Assembly (NCBI GenBank): GCA_020747015.1 | Contig: JAGTJM010000008.1 | Location: 310,001 to 374,000 of the forward strand | Direction of reading: 5' to 3' | Length of the DNA stretch: 64,000 bases | Source of the DNA: Pyrenochaeta sp. MPI-SDFR-AT-0127 | Taxonomy: Eukaryota; Ascomycota; Dothideomycetes; Pleosporales; Cucurbitariaceae | In this document: piece after piece, positions 56,564 through 64,000 of the stretch | Position numbering within the stretch: position 1 is the first letter of the stretch | Layout of the letters: every line of letters begins with the position of its first letter | Notes under the pieces: generated by a model | Told to the model about the DNA's origin: nothing | Seen by the model: only the letters and a program-made list of their open reading frames with translations | The model's database searches: none | Translations under genes and position numbers: made by a program

Positions 56564-59500
56564 GCTGGCAGGAAGCGTGGTCGCGGGGTATGGTTGGTGT
56601 TTGGGTTCCTGTGAAGACAGAGGAGGGGAGGGGCAAAAAAGCGCCTTATAAGAAGGATTCTGAGGAGAGGGAGGGGTCAGGTCTATTTTTGCGTGCTGAT
56701 TGCAGGAGGACGTCTTTTAATGGCCTGCAAATGAGTGGAAGCCAAGCTCCCCATTGTGACAACCTGCTGGTGGTCGCGGCGCTTAAGTTACGTCAGGATG
56801 CCTATCGCACCTCCCGCGTTCGCAGCCACTGTTCTAGAACCCTGGCGAATCAGAGCAGCGACTGCGCCACCACTGCGCCACCGCATAGAACACTCGGCAG
56901 TCGCGACATGTTCGCATAGAGATCCACGGATGCCTATCCTGCTCGATTGTATGGCTATGTTCGAAGTCCTTGATCACAAGTGAAGAATAGTGTTTTCGGC
57001 GTGAAGGATCGGCACCTTCGTACAACCTTCAGCTTGCGCGTAGAGACGCGTCACAATGAGCTTCGCTTCTTGGGTCCGACATCCAACTCAAATAAATCCT
57101 TAACTCATCCTACGAGAAGATTCGAAACTAACATGATAGAATCGAAGTTAGTCTGACTTCACTTGGCCCAATATATCCTACACACCCTAACATTACTTGG
57201 GTCGAGTCTATTGGAGAGTCGAAGCACCCACCTTGCATTGTTATCGACAAGGTTACTCGCATCTATACTGTGTACAATCCGGGTTTTCCATTAAGCTGTA
57301 CTCTATACAAGCACAGCAACGCTTGTTTTGAAACTATTGGTCAATTTGGTCTTGGTTAAGCGAGTGTGGCAAGGTGGGGCTGACAGGAAGCATGCCTTTA
57401 TCCAGTTTCAAGGCCTTTGCAGATGCCTGATTTCTTTTCCCCATATGCACACTTTCAAATGTGGATTCCAGGTGTGAGTGGAATGAGGCTGACACTTTAT
57501 TCAGTGAATTACTCATTGAAAAATACATCCACTCCTTGTATTCCAAACCCTCCCAAGAAGCGTAAAAGATGTTCAAATAAGTCTTGCTTGAGACTGGAAG
57601 AATCAGGGACCTGTTGCTGTTTACAAGACAGCAAAATGGACGGATGAGGCAGTACAACACACTACTACGGAACCACCACTCTAGAAGGAAGGTCTATGGA
57701 TGTTTGCAAAAGTTATCTAACCTATCTTTTGCAGATATGTAACGTTCACTAAATGAAGAAGCTAGGTGTTAAAGGAAATGCAAATAGAAGTATTCCATGT
57801 TGGCAAGACAATCTTAAATCTTTGGCGTCATGTCTTCGTATGCTAGACGGTGTTTCCTGTGAGCCAAATAATTACACAACGAAGAATACATGATCAAAAA
57901 TCCACATTCTCTGGGCATGCTTTCGCTCTTGATTGACCTATATACATTCACTTTCTGCATTCACCCACCTTCGTCCATCTCGCCCGAGAGTAAAGGCTCA
58001 ATTAGCACTCCTACATTGCAATTGACAGGTAAAAATAACCACAACCTAAAACTTCAAGCACTGTTGCCTTACTCACCTAGCCGCGTTGCCCTGGCGGCTT
58101 AACGTACAGCCACTTCAATCTGGTCCATCATATTGCGAGTGTATTCGTCCTGATCTTCGTTCGGCCTAGCTCACTTACCGTAGTATCTAACGCGTTTCAT
58201 GCAGAGCTATCAGGGTGATGATTGTGGACATCCATAGAAAACTTTTGCCTGTGGTCGAACAGAAAGCACTACAGTAGTGTTCCCTACGATACATGGGGTA
58301 TGTATTGCTTCTTTTGGAGGTATGAACGGAATCCAGGTGCTGCTCAAAAATTCAAGCACGACTTGAACACAGGCAAGTTGATGGAGTCAAAGATATACTA
58401 GTTGGATAGCATGACTCAAAGTCTTTTATAATGAATATATAAATTTTCTGTTCCAATCGCAATAAAATCATATCTGATCTGTACACATGTACTCTCCATA
58501 GCCTCAACTGGGGACATACTCAACTCGATACGGCCCCTGAACTTCGTCGCATTTGTTCACGACCTCCTCTACTCATACTATTTTAGTTTGGCTAACAGCC
58601 TTGACCCTTATGATTTTTCTGTGTGAATTTGGAAGTAATCCGCAGTAGGGTAATTGGAGTTTCCCCACCCTTATAACTATGACGTTGTCCGATATTAGAA
58701 TCGATGTTCGATATCGATGGATTCGCTTCGCAACCGAAAATCACACTCTAAATTTCTTCCAATTGCTGCAATGGCAATCAAGTGGTTTTTCCACTTACAA
58801 TACTTATTCCCACTGAACTTCCTGGAGGATCAAACACGAATTTCATCGTCTTACTTAACAGCTAGAAAGTACGTCTAGGAACAGAGTCAAGACTAGGCCT
58901 CCCACGCCCTACAAACGCATTCAACAACCTAGTTACAATGAGCTGCGTAGATTGACCGTTCATGATGAGTCAACGTGTGGAGATAAGGCATGTTGACAAC
59001 TGTATAACCAAATCGAAGTCTGGAACCATTTCAAGATACCAAATAGTAGCGCACACTGCTGTTCTTGCATGTGCAAAGACAAAGCAAGAGATAGTCACAG
59101 AAGAGTCTCTCACTGAAGCGATGGTGAAGAAATAAAGTTATCGCATTACGTCGTCTGAACGATCAAGAATCCGCGCTCTTTATGTAGAAGAAAAGAAGAA
59201 GAGCAAGGGGAGGAGCAGGGATAAGAAGCAGAAATTGTAGAAATATGGTATAGCACATCGTCCCCTAATCGTCATGGCAGGAACACCCAATTCCCCCCTC
59301 CTTCTCATAGACAAGCCTTTCTCTTCTGCCCAGGCTTAGCAAAGTAACATAGAGGAGGAATATGAGCATAACCAAGTTTAAAAGAAAAAACAAAGGAACA
59401 ATACTCCAGCGCCCACAGCCGTGTAGCGAATGGGTACAAGCGAGGCCTAACCGATAGCGATATGTGGAGATCCAGAGATCTGTTGCAAAACAACAACAAC

Positions 59501-59874
59501 ACAACAAACAAAAAGATACGCAAAAAAAAAAGAACGCCTTCACTTGAAATCCAGAATCAACAAGATGTCGACCGCCCGAGTGCCCCCAAATCCCCATGCT
59601 CCGGATATGAAAGCGGTCGAGGTCAAAACGACGGGTATATGAACGATTTTGGGTAGCCATAAGGGCTTGTTTGTAGACTTTACCTTGTCGTGAATCATCG
59701 AGCATCCAATCGGGTGCGGTGAATCATCACTACAAGCGTAATCAACCAAGTCTCCATATACGCAGTAGTGCATCCGCCCGGTACCATTTGAAGACACGTC
59801 CGATGCCGTGATCGTTCGAGCGAGAGAAAGCCTGCTGCAGTACACTAGGTCAATTTAGCTGGTGGCTTGTGAGA
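56564..59874. other. 3.3-kb AT-rich gap
   Basis: The left 350 bases are the promoter of the senescence-domain gene. From about 57.0 to 59.2 kb the sequence is AT-rich, stop-dense and without any recognisable domain, consistent with decayed repeats. The right 600 bases are probably the 3' UTR of the SomA gene. Confidence 0.45.
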
Positions 59875-62249
59875 CTATAGATCACCACCTCCGACTTCTG
59901 TTGTATTGTTAAAGTCGAAGTCGTTAACTAGGCCGCCAAATGCGTCATTGTCATTGCCAGTATGCAGGAAGGAATCGAAGTCGAAATTCTCCAAAGCGCC
60001 AGCGTCGTCGCCAAAGGTGAGGCCAAGGTCGAACCCAGGCTATGGATGTGTTAGCTTGTGCTGATAGATCAAGTTTCGAAATCATCTTACATCAGCATCG
60101 AGGTTACCGAACGGAGGAGCATTATTATCCATAGGCTGCTGCTGAGCAGGAGGCTGAGGCTGTACGGGTTGCTGCGGTCCACCATTCTGTCCTTGGTTGA
60201 AGGACTGTTTATGAACCGGGGTAATCGGAGCGACGGGAGTCGAGGAAGTCGGTGTGGGAGGCTCTTCGCCATTTGCCGCTGCCGGAGCTGCACCTGCAAC
60301 TTGCCCTTTCTTATTTGCGGGCTTCTACAATCAATATCAACGTTGCTCAAGCGTATCATGGAAGCGCACAACTTTACCTTATTATCCTTGGTAGGCTTCT
60401 TCTTAGGACCAGCTTTATTTGTCTGCGACGGCGTCGGCGGTGCTTGGTTAGACTGTGATGGAGACGGCTCTGGCCGAGGCTGTTCGGTTGGTGCGGGAGG
60501 TGGTGGCATCTGACGCTGTTGAGGAGTTTGACCCATAGGACCACCCATTGGCTGCTGGCCTGGCATCATTCCTGCCTGCGGTGGACCGCGCCATGCGCCA
60601 TTGGGCATCTGGGCTCCGTTGCGCATGGCCTCCATTTGCTGAGGTGTCAATTGCTGCTGGTTGAAGTTGGCGCCAGGGTGCGAACTTGGAGGTCGCATCA
60701 TAGGATTCTGAGGCATCTGCTGGTAAAACTGAGGGGGCATTCCTGGGGGTGCCAGATTTGGGTCAAAGTTCATGCCAGGTGCGGGTGAGCCACGCTGTTG
60801 TTGCATCCCGCCTTCCGGCATTGGCGATCCAGGGACTTGCTGGCCCAGCTTTGGTGTCCCTCGATTCCTCTGGTCTGCAGGGTTGGGTGATGGAACAGCT
60901 CTGCTTCCTTGAGGCGACATGCCTGTGGGGAAAGCTGGGGCGCCAACGGCACCCTGCTGGTGAGGCCCGGACATGTTATCCTGTTCCTGGCGTGCCATGA
61001 GTAACCGCTTCTTATTTTGTTGCTCAAGCAACATGAGCTGCATCTGGTAGTCCTGCAGCGCGTGGTTACCTTGCTGAGGGGCACCTTGAGCGTTGGCGGG
61101 CATGGGTCGAGGCCCGTTGCCAGCGAACATGTCATGCTGACCATCCAGGCCGGGCTGAGCCATCGGAGAACCTTGGACGCCAGAGTTCATACCCTGGGGG
61201 ACGAAGTGTTATTCAATGCCACTCTGTGTTGTTGGGCCAGGCTTTGGGCATATACCTCGATGTTCTTCTGTTGCGCATTCTGGCCTTGCTGCGCAAACTC
61301 TCCAAATTGGTTACCCTGCATATTGCCCGGGTTCATTCCGCCTGCACAAGGGCCAAGTTAGATACTGCAGTGCAGTCATATGTAAGTAGTAACGTACCAT
61401 CAACGCGGGGGCGCTTGTTTGGGGACGGAGCATTCTCGTTGGACCCCGGCGATTGCGGGCGCTGGCCGTTCATGTCCATACCCGAGCCGTCCCGCTGCAT
61501 CTGAGCAGCCATCATAGCCGGATTCTTCATTTGCATGCCCGCTATGGGGTTGCCGTTGCTGCTGCGCGTCAGAAGCTGGGTCAAATGTGCTACGTATCTG
61601 TCTGATAGCGTACGGTCGATTGTTCATAGCTGCTGTCCGCTTGAGGTCATTGGCCCCAACGCCGTTTTGCATGTTCCCTCGCATCATTGTCTGATATTGG
61701 GCGTTCATTGGGTTGTTCATCATCATGCGTGTGTTTCGCTGCTCGTTCTGCAGTTGGGTGAGATTCTGTGCGTGCTTGTTAGTGCCTTGCCCGTGTAGAA
61801 ACATGCAATGGGCTTACTCGAGTGTGCTGAATGTACTGCGCGCCTTTGGAGGGCCCGCCACCACGGGCCTTTGTGGCTTGATAGATGTCCCAAAACTGGA
61901 CCCACCAATCGAGCAGGAAGGAGTTGTCGGCCATCTGGTTTGCGGGCAATTGAGGAGCGGGAAAGTCGTCGTCTTGGTTCATCGAGTCAGCGCCATTGGG
62001 CCTGGTGTTGGGACTGGGCTTGTGGGGCTGGCCAGTGGACATCTTCATCTCGGGGCTGTCGAGCATGGCGCGCGCCGCCTGGTAGTGTTTGTTTCGCAGG
62101 AAGTAGTCGTAGATGTATGTATTGAGTTGTTCGCGTGGGTCGGTGGGGATGCGCTTGGGATGCGCCATGTTGCCCATGATGGGGGTTCCGTCAACGGGTC
62201 CGTTATTCGCATTCATGGCGGCCATCTGGGCCATCTGCTGGCTCTGCAT
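59875..62249 (-). CDS. somA: LisH-domain developmental regulator SomA/Som1 (Flo8-like)
   Basis: Seven exons give 682 aa: 62249-61818, 61765-61614, 61561-61398, 61341-61256, 61193-60378, 60324-60091 and 60039-59875. Six introns are 51-62 bases and all phases agree. The LisH motif (about residues 38-65) reads REQLNTYIYDYFLRNKHYQAARAML. It is followed by NSFLLDWWVQFWDIYQATKARG and AQYIQHTR, the arrangement of SomA/Som1 and of plant LEUNIG/SEUSS-like (LUFS) proteins. The rest is Gln-, Pro- and Met-rich and disordered. It ends in an acidic, Phe-rich tail (PGFDLGLTFGDD) typical of an activation domain. It acts in the nucleus downstream of cAMP-PKA, controlling adhesion, conidiation and virulence in known species. 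Confidence 0.93.
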
Positions 62250-63709
62250 CGCGACGCGGGTGGTTGGGGCCGGCTGCGTCAGGCGCAGTCGACAGGAGAA
62301 TTGTTAGCGATGAATCTGCGGCGATAGCAATAAGACGCCGTGTGTCGAGCACCTCGGTGCTGGAGCGGATGCGGTTACAGTGGCATGAATGGGCGTGTCG
62401 TCGGGGGGCTCGGTGTCGGAAGCGGCGCGCCAAGAGTGCTGTGCTGGACGGTCAGGGTTGGGCGAGGGCGCGCAACAGACAGAGGACAAGGACGTGAACG
62501 CGAGGGTAGGTGATGGCCGTGTTGCGATGGAAGGCGGCGGCGGCGGCTGATGCGCGGTGGAGAGGTCTAGCGTGGTGCAGAATGGCTTTGAGGGGAGCGC
62601 GCGCAGTCGTTGCAGGCCTCCACACGTAGGTAAGCGGCGCAATCAACCACAACTGCGGACCTGCGGCTACGCGATGAGGCTCGTCTAAATCTAAACGAAG
62701 GGCAAGAGTCTTAGCAGGGAGAATGGGAATTGAGGGGAGATGGCCGGAGACGAAGCTGGCCCAGCCTGCCCGCACGTGACTTTTCGTATTATTAGAAATC
62801 TCCCAACCACTCCTGCGGCCACGCAGCGAGCGGTTTGGCCATCATCAAGCATTTCCATCCCTAGTTGCACATTTGGCCTTGCACATCCACTGCTCTTTGA
62901 GCGCTCCAACGAGGCCTCGAGTTCGCAGTTGTGAGCGGCGTAGTCAGCTGATTTACGAATCTGCGCATCTCAGGAGCTCCCCAGGGTTTAGTGGGGCATG
63001 CCTCATCTTGTGCCATCAGGGTTGTGAAGGGCCATGTCTGCACTCAAGACACGGTAGCCCGATTCACTTCAACAAATCATACGATATTGGCTTAGAGTTG
63101 CAGAGGCGCCCGGCGCTCATCTGGGCTTGCGCATGGGTTATCTCAGCAGCCTCTCATTGTGCGCCTGCGTGCAAATACTGCGCGTTGGTTCTTGCACTCC
63201 TTTTAGCTCTCACTTTGTGTGCAATTGTCCCGATACGGCAGTCCAATCATGAGTGCATCAAGCTCGACGCCCAGCATGCCTCGGAAGTTCACCGACGCCC
63301 TGGTAGAAAACGAATACCTGCAGTGGCCATGCTATGCTCCACGTGAAGTTGTTCAAAGCCTGCATGCCTTCAGGCTGCATTGAGAGGGAAATGCAGATTG
63401 ATTCCGAGTACCATGTAGGCCGCCCCGCAAAAGCATATCTTTGACAGCTGCAAAGAACCCTAGTGCAACTCAGCGCCTAGTCCACAGAAGCTCTATGGAC
63501 AACTGCATCGTGCATCATGGTGAGCCTGGTGGGTAGGGGAATCCCTTTTCTTCCTTACTGCTCACGGTGGGATTTGGCACGAGAGCCCTCGACACCGCCC
63601 ACACTGTAGTAGGTTGCCAATAACCGCCCTCCTTACGCCATTCTATGGGTATTTGCTGCGCCGTGAGACTGTACATGTCTTCTTCGTTCATCTCTATCGA
63701 CTCGGAAGC
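62250..63709. other. upstream region of somA and 3' flank of bet3
   Basis: About 1.46 kb. The first 450 bases upstream of somA are G/C-rich with simple GGC repeats near 62530, probably a long 5' UTR and promoter. No gene is supported. Confidence 0.45.
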
Positions 63710-64000
63710 CTACTCGTCATCCGGCGGCATCTCATCGTCAATAAAGCGGACTAGCGATATTCGCATCTCAGTGGTATCGTTGCCTCGAAGGACGTCGCTG
63801 ATGAAGTGTGCTTCAACCTGCATGTGCACCTAGCTGGTGTGTCAGAGTAGCCTCTCTCATTGATGCGACTGATTCCCGGTACAACCGAATGCGTCCCGGT
63901 ACATACCATTTCCAGCGATCCACGCAAAACCCCAACTAGGATATTCGAAAACCATAGCTCGTCCTGGGCCCGGCCATCGTCTGGCAGCTCTACAAAGTCT
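63710..64000 (-). CDS. BET3: TRAPP complex subunit BET3 (3' part; gene continues past the right edge)
   Basis: Two exons are visible: 64000-63907 (partial) and 63829-63710, joined by a 77-base intron (GTATGT, CTGAC, CTAG, phase 0). The joined peptide reads DFVELPDDGRAQDELWFSNI, LVGVLRGSLEMVHMQVEAHF and ISDVLRGNDTTEMRISLVRF, and ends IDDEMPPDDE. This is the C-terminus of Bet3, the central TRAPP subunit that tethers ER-to-Golgi vesicles and helps activate the Ypt1 GTPase. The conserved N-terminal part with the acylated Cys lies outside the window. Confidence 0.9.

Noticed and set aside
1..64000. tRNA, rRNA or CRISPR elements
   Set aside because: Scanned by eye for tRNA T-loop patterns and regular spaced repeats; isolated GGTTCGA-like strings lie within coding sequence and do not fold as tRNA.

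Overview
The window is nuclear DNA of a filamentous ascomycete (Pezizomycotina). Genes carry short GT-AG introns (45-75 bases, CTAAC/CTGAC-type branch sites). The gene set is typical of such fungi: HET domain, pectate lyase with CBM1, SomA/Som1, DUF1479, a fungus-type membrane protein. A plant-associated Dothideomycete (Pleosporales-like) is my inference; the class cannot be proved from this window alone. I assembled exon structures by hand from frame continuity and splice signals, and give them per gene. No rRNA, tRNA, CRISPR array or intact transposon was seen.

Layout. 0.5-12 kb is accessory: a secreted GPI-type protein with a possible in-frame stop, a 668-aa membrane protein, a DddP-like M24 protein, an AT-rich transposon-like relic, and a HET protein ending in a PEX13-like SH3 domain. 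12.9-30.1 kb is dense housekeeping sequence: an HhH-type protein, a mitochondrial-type AAA protein, ferroportin, the lipin PAH1, a fibronectin-III/coiled-coil protein, TAF9, the twin-CX9C protein CMC1, an SDR and UTP11. After a 2.7-kb gap, 32.7-43.1 kb holds plant-polysaccharide enzymes: PL3+CBM1, GH43 and GH1, with a DUF1479 protein between the last two.

43.1-54.9 kb is gene-sparse and rich in homopolymer tracts. It holds only a bZIP factor and a 2OG-Fe(II) oxygenase, both with unusually long introns. 54.9-64 kb holds a senescence/spartin-like protein, an AT-rich gap, the LisH developmental regulator SomA/Som1/Flo8, and the 3' end of the TRAPP subunit BET3 running off the right edge.

Working together: PL3, GH43 and GH1 would act in sequence on plant cell-wall pectin and galactan and on the released glycosides. 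PAH1 supplies diacylglycerol, CMC1 and probably the AAA protein serve mitochondria, UTP11 and TAF9 serve ribosome production and transcription, and SomA and the bZIP are regulators. The two observations most worth following are the HET/PEX13-SH3 fusion and the DddP-like protein, which keeps the whole metal-ligand spacing but has Cys where Asp is the proposed catalytic residue.
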